DNA from: Tribonema minus
Lineage: Eukaryota; Sar; Xanthophyceae; Tribonematales; Tribonemataceae
Assembly (NCBI GenBank): GCA_017506865.1
Contig: JAFCMP010000024.1
Span: 1,505,068 to 1,569,067 of the forward strand
DNA length: 64,000 bases
Direction: 5' to 3'
Under the pieces are notes generated by a model, which saw nothing but the letters and a program-made list of their open reading frames with translations, ran no database searches and was not told where the DNA came from. Position 1 is the first letter of the stretch. Each line of letters opens with the position of its first letter. The translations under genes were made by a program, and so were the position numbers. Shown one piece after another: positions 1 through 10,800 of this stretch.

Positions 1-323
1 TACACACTGCATCAATGCACATGTATGTTTCTGTGTTGTCAAAGGATAGACGTGAAGTCACCACTGGCGTTTTTGTATTCATGTTCTACAAGCATCCTAC
101 CAGCTTTTTTATGTGCCAGTTCCTCAAGTGTGATGAATGTGTCAGCTTATGAGAGAGCCATGCCCAATTGTTGCACATCATTAGCGCCTGCAACAACAGC
201 AACACCACAATGCTGCATTCTGCGTTGCATTTTATGCCTGGATTTGTATGGAATTCAATCGTCTGCGGCGGTCGCCGGCTACCTGATGTCATTCCCCCGT
301 TGCCACGCCGACAACTTCCGCAG

Positions 324-2284
324 GTACACACAGAACCTCATCAACGCGGCCAAGGCGACGCCATCGGTGAAGCACATGATTCTTGTGACGTCGCTGGGCA
401 CCGCCAAGTTTGGCATGCCAGCGGGCATCCTCAACCTCTTCTGGGGCGTCCTCAAGTGGAAGCATCAGAGTGAGCTGCTGCTGGCTGGCAGCGGCTTGCC
501 TTACACCATCATCAGGCCCGGTGGCATGGAGCGCCCCACCGACGAATATGAGCTGACGCACAACGTGCGACTGGCGCGCCAGGACACGTTCTTCGGCGGG
601 CAGGTGTGTGCATCGTGTGATGCTGTAGCAATCGTGAAGCACCTGAGTGTTGCAAGCACGCGGCCTCGACACTTGCTGCTTTGCAGTGAGGTCGTTGCAG
701 CAGTGAGACATGTGAGCGCCGCTCTTGTGTGGACTTCCATTCGCGTGCTTTGCCACCTGTTTTATGTTGACTGTCAATTGTGCTGAAGTGCTACATGTGC
801 TACATGCAGGTGCTCACTGTGATTTGTGCCTTCATCATCGCTCCTTGCCTATGTTGAGAGTGTGTGTGTGCCGATAACCCAACCTCCTCGCACTCATCAT
901 TCATACTGCTGCTGCAACAGGTCTCCCGGCTTCAGGTGGCGAAGCTGGTGGCGGTGGCGGCGGCGCAGCCGGAAATTGCCGCGGGCAAGACGGTGGAAGT
1001 GGTGGCGGAAACGGACGCGCCCAAGCGGGACTACGCGGACCTGCTGCGGGAGTTCACGCCCTCGAAGAGCGACGCCGAGTGGAAGCAGGAGCTGAGCCCG
1101 CTGGCGTACCACGTGCTGCGCGAGGAGGGGACGGAGCGCCCCTGGACGTCGCCGCTCAACGAGGAGAAGCGCGAGGGCGTGTTCAAGTGCGCGGGCTGCG
1201 GGCAGGCGCTGTTCGCGAGCGGCGCCAAGTTCAACAGCGGCACGGGGTGGCCCAGCTTCTTTGAGCCCGTGGACGGCAAGGCGGTCAACAAGCTGGTGAG
1301 TGTGTGGCTGTGTAGTATAGCTCCTGTCAATGCGATTGCTGAGTTGGTGTGGTGTGCATGCATGTCCTCCTGGACAGAGCCACCAGGCGAACACTGGCAA
1401 GTGTCTGGTACTTTGATAATGCAAACAAGGGTGTCGGTCACGTGGTAGCGTGCTGCTGTGAGCTATGGCAAGCAGAGCCCTGCAGGTCAGGCAATTGGGT
1501 ACGGCAGCACAGCAAGAAGCGCAGTGGATTTAGGCCGGGCACATGAGTGAGGTGCAGTATGTGTGCAGACGTGTGTCAAACTTGCACAGCAAGAAGCACA
1601 TTGGGTTTAGGCCGGGTAGCGGGTGAGGTGCAGTATGTGTGCAGCGTGTGTCAAGTATCCTTGCATTTGGGCTCTCATATCAGCTTGAGAGGCAGGGCAT
1701 CTGAAGTCTGTTTCAGGCAAGGGAGTCAGTTGCCTACACTCAATGACGCATGCTTGCCTTGCTTTGGTCTGACCTGCAATATACCATCGTTAAGGCAGTT
1801 GTGCGATGCAAGTAATGCCAGCAACGAATGACAGCAGCATGATAGTGATGACATCAGGACACCGCACAGCTCTGTGACAGACGTCACTTTAGACGTCACA
1901 ACTCTCATAATGTAAGGCACATCAACCGCCTCCTGTGAATATGGCAGCAGGCAGAAGGGCAGAACTTGCCAGTGCTGCACAGCCCCCAGTGACACGCACG
2001 ACACCCAGGTCCCCTTTCCCAACAACAAGCGAGAGACTCATTCACTGTGACTGTGTGTGTGATCCTGTCACCTGCAGGTGGACATGAAGCTGGGCATGCC
2101 GCGCACGGAGGTGCGGTGTAGCAGCTGCGACGGGCACCTGGGCCACCTGTTTGATGACGGGCCGCGTCCCACAGGCCAGCGGTTCTGCATGAACGGGGCA
2201 GCACTGTCATTCGACCCATCAGAAAGTGCTGCTGCAGATCAGAAGGGCGGCAGCAGCGAAGCAGCTGTGAGCAAGGGCGCGTAA
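324..2284 (+). CDS. Tic62-like NAD(P)-binding domain fused to methionine-R-sulfoxide reductase B (5' partial)
   Basis: Exons 324-603, 921-1295 and 2078-2284 (TAA). The 5' exons, including the GxxGxxG Rossmann motif, lie outside the window, and 1-323 reads as intron. The first part matches the second half of the atypical SDR domain of Tic62, a plastid-envelope and thylakoid protein that holds ferredoxin-NADP reductase: ILVTSLGT, a region like [11 protein letters not shown], then [18 protein letters not shown] and [13 protein letters not shown]. The reading continues without a stop into a complete MsrB domain. It has two zinc CxxC pairs (CAGC, CSSC), [20 protein letters not shown] and the catalytic Cys in RFCMNGA. 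MsrB reduces methionine-R-sulfoxide in proteins. Thr replaces the resolving Cys of SGCGWPSF, so this is a 1-Cys-type enzyme. All three exon phases agree. The fusion is seen in the reading frame; a plastid location is inferred from Tic62. Confidence 0.9.
1507..1660. repeat. ~77-bp imperfect tandem duplication in intron
   Basis: Two adjacent copies start at 1507 and 1584. They share GCACAGCAAGAAG, TTTAGGCCGGG and GAGGTGCAGTATGTGTGCAG. They lie in the intron between the second and third visible exons of the Tic62-MsrB gene. Confidence 0.8.
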
Positions 2285-2967
2285 TGACTTGAAGGTATTG
2301 TGCATAGACGTCAGCAAGAAGGGCGCACGGCTGCAGTGGGGCTGGCATGCTGGCGGCCCTGCACCTACAGATAGCGATCACATCCCCATCCACACAAGTA
2401 GTTGTCAACCTGATAGTCCCCTCGTGTGAAACGGTTCTGCTTACATGTCATCATTTGTTAACATCAGTTCTTGAAGTAGCAAAATAAGATGGTTGTTCTC
2501 TTCCACTGCTGTCTTGTGTCCATTGCGTTTGACATCTTACTGTGGCGTGCTTGACTGGTGCTCTTGCAATGATGATGGCGTAATTTGCCTAGTGTTAGCA
2601 GCTGGTGTGTGTACAGCCAAGCCTCAGAAAGTAAGACATGCACGCAAGAGCTGTTACATAAGCTACGCATTACTCACAGGTTTCCCTCAGTCAGTCACTG
2701 CCACTGCATGTCACATGCGTATGCCAGATGGACATCCCCACACCAGGGCAAATGCAGCCTTTTGATATGCAGCATTCAAGGCCAGACTGCGGCATCTGGG
2801 GATGTTGGACGATGTACTGGTTATCTCTAAACAACGCGATTGGCAGTGAGGGGCGCGCATGAGGCAAGTGCGGGGACGCAGGCACGTCACACCAAGGCTG
2901 CAGAATAAAACGAGCTTGAAGTCTGCAGTGAACCAACCCACGCAAGGCAGTGGTGTAGGAAGCTTTG
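2285..2967. other. Intergenic, nothing recognised
   Basis: 3' flank of the Tic62-MsrB gene. Only short overlapping frames are present on both strands and none looks like a protein I know. Confidence 0.5.
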
Positions 2968-3492
2968 ATGAAGCTAGAGTTCGTCTTGGCCGTGGCTGCT
3001 GCCTCATCTACAGTGTGGCAGCGTTTTGTTTCCCTGCAGCCCGCGTGTCCAGCTTTCAGGGGCAGCCGTGACAGCTCGGCGTGTGGCTGTAGCGTCCGGC
3101 GACAGGCGCCTAGCCGTCCAGCGGCGTCCACTCTGGCGCAGCAGTTCAGCGTCTTGCGCCTGCCATCCATGAAGTCTTCATTCCGAATAGTAGTCACCGA
3201 TTTAAGCGTTGTGGTCGGCGCAGCGCTATTGGCTCGCCTGGGTTCAGGCCTGTCGAGCTTGGGCCGCAATGTCAAAGAAGGCTTGTCGTGTTTCGCGTCA
3301 AACATGCACACTCTGGTCGCCCAGCTCGGCACCAACCTGGGCAATGAGCTGGGCGATAAGCTGGGCACGCAGCTCGTGGTGGCCGCCAGGAACATGCAGG
3401 TCGGCATCGACGTGAACCTCCACTTTTTCCCTGTCTCTGAGGCAGAGGACAGCGACAATGAAGGCGCAGATGAAACTCACAGCGACGCGTGA
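2968..3492 (+). CDS. Hypothetical protein, possible 174-residue ORF or 3' exon
   Basis: Open frame from an ATG at 2968 to TGA. The start is hydrophobic (MKLEFVLAVAAASS), the middle is Arg/Ser rich, and the C-terminal half is a leucine-glycine amphipathic repeat with a period near 4-11 residues (LGSGLSSLGRNVKEGL, then LGTNLGNELGDKLGTQL). It ends in an acidic tail (SEAEDSDNEGADE). A good splice acceptor (TTTGTTTCCCTGCAG) ends near 3041, so the real feature may be only a 3' exon starting there. The opposite strand also carries a 255-codon open frame here, which weakens the case. I do not recognise a family. Confidence 0.3.
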   Translation: MKLEFVLAVAAASSTVWQRFVSLQPACPAFRGSRDSSACGCSVRRQAPSRPAASTLAQQFSVLRLPSMKSSFRIVVTDLSVVVGAALLARLGSGLSSLGRNVKEGLSCFASNMHTLVAQLGTNLGNELGDKLGTQLVVAARNMQVGIDVNLHFFPVSEAEDSDNEGADETHSDA

Positions 3493-4850
3493 AGCGGCAA
3501 AGAGCTGGGCATACTCATACCACACGCGTGGCTCAGGGGGCAACAGCAGAAGCGGCATTGACGGCAGAAGCAAGAGATGCCGCGACACCGTGCGAACACT
3601 TGGCGGGAGCAGCGAGTGCCACGGCTATAGCGACGCACGAGCCTGGGCTGCTGAGAAGGCAGGTATGCTGCTGCTCTGTCAAAATTGACTGCACATTGCA
3701 CAGCCCAGTACCTCGCATCTGTTTGCAATCAGTCGGCTTGGTGGCTGCAGATGAGAGATGCATACATGCGCAGTAGCGATGCAGGAGACATGCCAGTGGC
3801 AACTGAAACACAGGTTCGCAGCTCTGAAATAAGCAATACAGCCACTTGCACCTGGTAACAAGTGGTGCTGTGACTCTTGGAGGCACAAGCGCTGTTCAAC
3901 GTTACTGGTGCAATGTGCGTGGCAACATCGGTTTCATTAATAATTAGACAAACAAGGACATCGCGGTGCCTCAATGAATACCGACACTTTCCCCAAAGCA
4001 TGTGCATTCTACTGTCACTGCTGCATCAACCTTTGACTTTCTTGTCCCACCGGTGATCATACATATTAGACCATGCATGATTTCAGTCGGCAAGACATAG
4101 GCTACATGGGCCAGCCAAAGAACCACGAACGGGCTTCAGACTTGTAGCTGTAGAAACGCTCAGTGATCGTGCCTGGTCGCAACCAATGCTGATCGTACTG
4201 ACAAAGCCAACGAGCGGCATTTGCATCTATTGCCGAGGCCAAGGAGAAGCTGGGCAAGTAGCTACAGCATGGGAAGTGCAAAGAACCTGTGCACGTATGC
4301 ATTTTCTATCGCTGCAAGGCATATGGTGCAGCAACGGCATCAAGCTGTCACAGTCATTGCTGCATTCATACCATCATGCCATCACAGCTGCGCTGCAAAC
4401 TGCTGCGCAGCTGTTGGGCAGCGCAAGGACATGCTGTGGTCCACAACGTTGAAGGCATTTATGGCGGGGTCCACGACAACGAAACAAAGTATTTCTGTTC
4501 AGAGCATCTTCGCAACCTCATGTCTCAAACTCTGCTCTTTCTTGTGGTTTGAGTTGCGGCTTGTACACCACAATGGACCATGAAATGACACGACCAGCTG
4601 CTGTTTTTTGCAGACCTTCTTGCTACGTCTCTCAACATTGCCCAGCGTTGTTGTAACTGCCCAAACTTAGCTTCAGTATGTACGTTCAACGATGAATGTT
4701 TGCACCCCAGCGAAAACTTCCAATGCAGTAGGCGCGTCACACCTGTCGACAACACTGAGGAAGCTCTAGCACATGAACCCCACACAACTTCATCTCGTTG
4801 AAGTAGGCGCGTCACCATGAATGAGGAAGCTTGATCCACTCTGCGACGAA
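3493..4850. other. Intergenic, nothing recognised
   Basis: Between the hypothetical ORF and the ABCB start. No convincing exon, RNA gene or element seen. It presumably holds the ABCB promoter. Confidence 0.4.
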
Positions 4851-7800
4851 ATGCTGGCGGTGCGGGGGGTGAGGCGTGCGCGTGCTAGCGTACAATGCAG
4901 ACGATTGCCTATCGGGAGCACCAGCTCGTTCTTACGTGCGACATCGAGCGTCAACTCTGGCGGCAAAAACGCAGATGTCGTCAGCCACCCTGCGCCGCAG
5001 GCAAGCAACAGCTCTGTCCGCTGGCATGGCATTACATACATTTTTGAGCATTTTCTGGGCGATTCAATACAATCGACACGCAAGCAAGTGATCATCTGCT
5101 GTTCAGAATTATCGAGAGATGTCTGGTCGAACACATCACGCACGACCTCCTTGTCGCCATGTCATGAATATATCGTTGTTCCTTGTCATTCCAGGTGCTC
5201 AGTGGAGATGCTGGCCGTTCCACCAGCAAGGAGACGCTGCAGCACATGTGGAGCTTGGCGCGGCCAGAGGGGCGCCTGATCGGCTCAGGGCTGACGCTGT
5301 TGGCGGGCACCTCTTGTGTTTCCCTGGCCTTTCCTCGTGTCATGGGGGGGCTGATCGACGCAGTGATGGGTGGCGCGGGCACCACCACGCCATACGAAGC
5401 AGCTGCGGTGCTGATGGGCCTGTTTTCCCTGCAGTCTCTGATGCTGGTGGGAAGGAGGTCAGTTCTGCTTGTTGATGTACCAGAAGGAAGCAATATTTGC
5501 AGCAACGCAAATAAATCCGCTATGCAATATGGTGCTGTTCATGCGGATGCGTTTGATCTGCGAGTGTTGGATGCAGCGCTCCAGTCATGTGCACTGGTTG
5601 TGCTGACTCTGCGAGAAGGATTGTCGCCAGGGGCATCAGCAGGGTGCATACCCGTGTACTCGCAAGCAACCATTCCGTACATTCTACTCACATGCACCAC
5701 AAGCAGCGCTTCCACCTCACGGCGTAACTCAGCAATTCATGCTTGCACTCCCTTCTTCTGCTATGGGTAGCGCTGCCTTGTCTGTGGCGGGCGAGAGGAT
5801 AGCCGCGCGCTTGCGGCGGCGGCTGTTTCAGGCGGTGGCCAAGCAGGACATGGCTTTCTTTGATGCCAACTCCACCGGCGAGTTGGTTAACCGCCTGGCC
5901 AGCGACGTGCTGCTCGTGCAGAAAGCCCTTACGTCCAGTACGGCACAGGTGCACCAACTTCACTAGAGAACGCTTGTGTTCAAGCCACTTTGGCCACAAA
6001 TACACCACATGTGCTACCAAGTATCACTGCCACATTGGCAAGGCACTTTCTACAGCATGGCTCGGGTAGCATATATGCGTATGTGGACTGACGTATCGCT
6101 TGCTTGACGTGCTCATGCTGTGGCGGGCAGATCACCTCATTGAGTTCCTAAGCGTTTGAACTTGCAGACTGTCTGCAACTTACTTCTATCACCCCATGTG
6201 TGTTGGCAAGTTCTGCTGGCTCCAAAATTGGCTCTGGCAACATGTTGAACACATCTTATTATGACACAGGGCAGTCAGCTACTTAGACACGCAGGGTCAC
6301 ATCTCCCCGATTCGCCATGGTTCAAATTCGAGCTGCAGCCTGATGAATCTACTGCTACCCACACCCACCGCCTCAGTACAGGTGTGACTACTACCCGTCT
6401 ACATAGCGCGTTTAAACAATCATGCAATCCGATGCATAGCTGTGCTCCTCTTGAAGCACACCTACGACATCCAACGATTTGGCCATAAATGAGATCGCCA
6501 CATCGCCGCACAAAGCCGCGTCAGCCGCCGACCGACCACACCCTGCCTCGGCGTCTGCCGACCTGAACGCGGCACTGCAACTGAGACTCTGCTCTCCTTA
6601 ACCGCCTCTGCAGGGGCTGCGGAGCCTCTTCCTGGTGACGGGCAGCAGCGTGATGATGTATACCATGAGCCCGTACCTGGCCGCTGTGAGCGTTGCCATA
6701 TTTCCACCCGTCATGGGCGCGGGGTGGTACTTTGGGCGCAAGCTCAAGGCGCAGCAGAAGTCTGTGCAGGCGGCGCTGGCGGGCAGCAGCGGCGTGGCGG
6801 AAGAGGTGACGCTCCGCCGCTGATAACTTCAACTGCGTGCCTGCTGGTTGTTGTTCTCACTCAAGTGGGCCACAGGCGTGTGTGGCAATGACCCTCACGC
6901 AGTGCTGTGGCAGCGTGTTTGTGCCTGTGTATTCTTTTTTTGCGAGGCGGGTGTTGTGTCAACGTCGACGCCATGTTGCTAGCCACGCGTGTCACTTCTG
7001 GTGTGCATGCAGGGGAACACCCATGCCCAATGCACGTTGCACATGACTGTAGGACATTGTGAGCGTTCCTGGGCGTTTCAGAGCAAGCAGCTACAAGTGG
7101 CTGATGGCATCACAGATGATGGCGCTTGACCTATGGCCATGGCATGGCCTTCAAGCGCTGTGTGCACGGCAGAGTGTGCTACGTGCACATGCTTATTAGT
7201 AGTTGACATCCACTTATCATATGCTGTGGCAGTGCTCTTCAAAAGCACTGCACAGCTGCCCTGGTCTGGCAAGTGCATATATTCTTGAAGTCTAATCTGC
7301 TTGGGAGCATTGCTGAAACTCAGAACGACTCCCGGTGAAGTGAAGTCAGGCAATGCCGCCTTCTCTGCTGCCATGCGCGTGCAGGTGATTGGCAGCATCA
7401 GTACGGTGCGGGCGTTCGGCGCAGAGCAGCGGGAATGCGCGCGGTACAACACCAAAGTCAACGATAGCTGCACGCTGGCCGCGAGGGTGGGCGTCACAAC
7501 GGCCGTGTTCGAAGGTGACTGCTCTGGCGGTTGGATGCCAAGGCACCGCTGGCTGCTGACACCTGCTTTACTGTTAGCGTTGGCAGACACGTTCCTTCAG
7601 AGGTGACCAAACGCACCAGCGTGCGCGCAGCGCGGTGTTCCTACGCCACCTTGCCATCACTTCACGCGCGGGCGGCGCTCGCGCTAGTCGCAACCTTCGC
7701 TGGCGCCTGAATCTATCACACGGGTGCTGGCAAATGGCCATGGGCCGCTTTCCAGTGTGTCCTATACCCTTTACCTACCTACCCCTATTTTGTGCCCCCT

Positions 7801-10800
7801 CCCCCCCCCCCCCCCGCAGGCAGCATGCACCTCGGCGCGCACGCGTCGCTGGTGGCGGTGATGGCGTCCGCGTGTCTTACACGTGCATGCCCCCCTGCAT
7901 CTTATACGTACATACCCTCCTGCGCGCGCCCCCCAGGCAGCATGCACCTCGGCGCGCACGCGTCGCTGGTGGCGGTGATGGCGGCGGGCGGCGCGCAGCT
8001 CGTCGCGGGCGCGCTCACGGTGGGCGACATGACCAGCTTCCTGCTGTACAGCACCTTCATGGCGCTCAACGTCAGCGGCCTCGGCAGCGTCTACGCCGAC
8101 GCCATGCGCGCCATCGGCGCTTCTGACAGGGTCATGGACATCATCAGGGGCGCGGAGGGGGAGGGGGAGAGGGGGGGGGGGAGCGCGGGGGCAGTGTTGG
8201 CGGCCGTCCGCGGGGACATTCGGTTTGACGGCGTGCAGGTGTGTGTGCGCATTGGTGGATTATGCGTGGCTTTACTGGATGGTGGCGCGCTTCTGAACCG
8301 TACGTTCGCGTTGGAGGTATCAAGTGGGTTTCGTGTGGGCCATAAACTATTGATGATGTTGCTGCTGGCGAGCTTCGCTCTGGAGGTACAAGTCCATCAG
8401 TTGCTCTTCCACGGTGGTTGTGCACGCACCCACATGCCTGCACCAGTAGTGCTCTTGCGGACCGTTTGACTTGCATCGCGTCTGATACTTGTCAGTTCGC
8501 GCACTTGTGATTCTGCTTTGAAGTACACAGGCAGAGCCTTGCTTGGGCTCATCATGTTCTACGCCTTACGGCTACATTTTTTCAATCAAAACAAGGAATG
8601 TATATTTGCACTCTTGATGTCGCCCATGTCCATTGTGCTACCTGCTCACAGTGCTGGAGCGGCAGATTATCTGACCATGTATTGTAGTGTCCAGGCAAGG
8701 TCAATATGGCATATATATATGGCAAGAGGGCATATACGCCCAGCATGGTTGTGGTGACGTTGGCTGCGGGCGACGTAGTCATGACAGTGCTGTTTTGGCA
8801 GGCACGCCGCCAGGAACCATGTGTATCAACATGTGAAGCTGATGTTCATCATCACATTCCGCTTGTTTGTGTTTTCCTCAGTTTTTGTACCCTACCAGGC
8901 CAGAGCACCAGGTGCTGCAAGGACTGGCGCTAGAAGTGCAGGCTGGCAAGACGCTGGTGAGTCTTGCAGGCCGACATATGTATACTACCACAATATCTAC
9001 AAACCAGCAGCACTGCGCCGTCATGTTTCCCACCAGCAGTGGTGTCTTGCAGTGTATCGTGCTCTTGATCATCTCGCTTTGAAACTGGTCTGGTGTTGCA
9101 AGTGATGTGCTGGCTGTAGCATCTGAGAACTGTTGCTGGGAAGAGGGTAAAGTGACATGCACGCTCATCGATGGCAAATCCGCGCGGTGTATCCCCAGGG
9201 ATATCCTTGCATTACAATGGGATAATTCTGCATGACAAGTTGAACTTACATCAGCCTCGTCCTTTCCAGTGGTAAATTTGACCCCATGCGCCATCAAGAT
9301 AAGCTCTAGCTCTGTTCTGCTGGTAGGCCTTGCATTGCCGACTTGTCTGCGTACTCATGGTTCACTCTCAGGGCATTGGACATTCTCGCGCAGCACGCCA
9401 GTGCTCACCCGCATATTCTCTTGAGGTGCCCTGCAGGCTGTGGTCGGACCGTCTGGCTGCGGCAAGAGCACTCTGTGCCGTCTGCTGACGCGCCTGTATG
9501 AGCCGAGTGCGGGGTCCGTCACCCTAGACGGGGTCGACATCTCATCATTGGATGTGCTGTGGCTCAGAGAGAAGGCCGTCGGCATAGTAGACCAAGGTAA
9601 TGCTTACCAATGAGTATTGCGCTGAGTATGAGTGCAGTGCCTGCCTGCAGGTACAGCCATGCACCTGCAGTGCTCAGAAGTGAGACTGGATTGCCCACAC
9701 GTTACTGTTCAGATGTACAAGAGTCATGTCGCATCGTCGTTGCGGTCGCGTTGTCAGCATTACTATTGTAGGCTGCAGCCGCTCTGATACACTCGCTGGC
9801 GATGTTACACCCTGGCAAGCATGATCAATGCAGGCTTGTCTCGTGTCTTCACCTTCAAGTTGTGGTCCTCTATACACCACAACATGCGTACAGTTTTGGG
9901 CATCATCAATCACCATCACCTGCTGTGCACTCACAGTCAAACTGCTCCCTGCGCTTGGTCTCTTGCATGTCGCAGAGCCTGTCCTGTTCAATGCCAGCAT
10001 TGCAGACAACATTCGATACGGGCGCCCGGAAGCGACTGACGCCGAAGTTGTGCAGGTGCGTGTGCGCGCTGCCTCACGGGATGAGCGCTGCCTACATTGC
10101 CTTTGAAGACGCATCGTGTATCTGTCACAGATGTGTGGCCTCACACAGAGCCACGCAGTGGCAGCAGGCATTGTTCAGGCACCTGATGTCACATAACATC
10201 TCAAGGGTTCACATGGCGGAGGTGTTGAACGCGCCGCGCCGGTCGTGCGCTTGCGTAGCCGGCGCCAAGAGGTCTGCACTCACATCTGCGGAGGGGTGAC
10301 TTGCCTACTTACATCTCAATGGGTGAGCAGCACGAGCGGTGCTGTTGTGCTTGTGCGTCCATCAGCGTGGTGTCAAAAGGCGGTTCACCATTCTCAGTTG
10401 TGTAAAGCCTGCTGCTGTGATCCATCAGCCAGCATGCAAGGTCGAGCGTCAGTCGAATTTATGCGTTCCTGGCGCGACTCGCATCTGATTGTCATGCCAC
10501 TGCTGCTGCTGTCGTTGCAGGCTGCAAAAGTGGCCAATGCCCATGAGTTCATCACGCAGTTCTCTCATGGCTACCAGACGCAGGTGAGCACCGACAAGCG
10601 GTATTTCCTGTTCTACACTCCACCTTGGTCATGATTGCACAGCATGCCCGGCAGCCCGATGGTATCTCAGAGTGTGTTAAAACATAACACTCCTTTGAAG
10701 CGGGTTGAAGCCCTTTGCGAACAATCTACCGCGCCAACCTGGTGATGGATGCACCACATTCGCTCCATATGACGTGACGTGTGTTTCTTGTTTGGGGCGC

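Noticed and set aside
2691..3458. 255-codon minus frame
   Set aside because: No recognisable motif, low-complexity Arg/Pro/Cys content, and it overlaps the plus-strand candidate.
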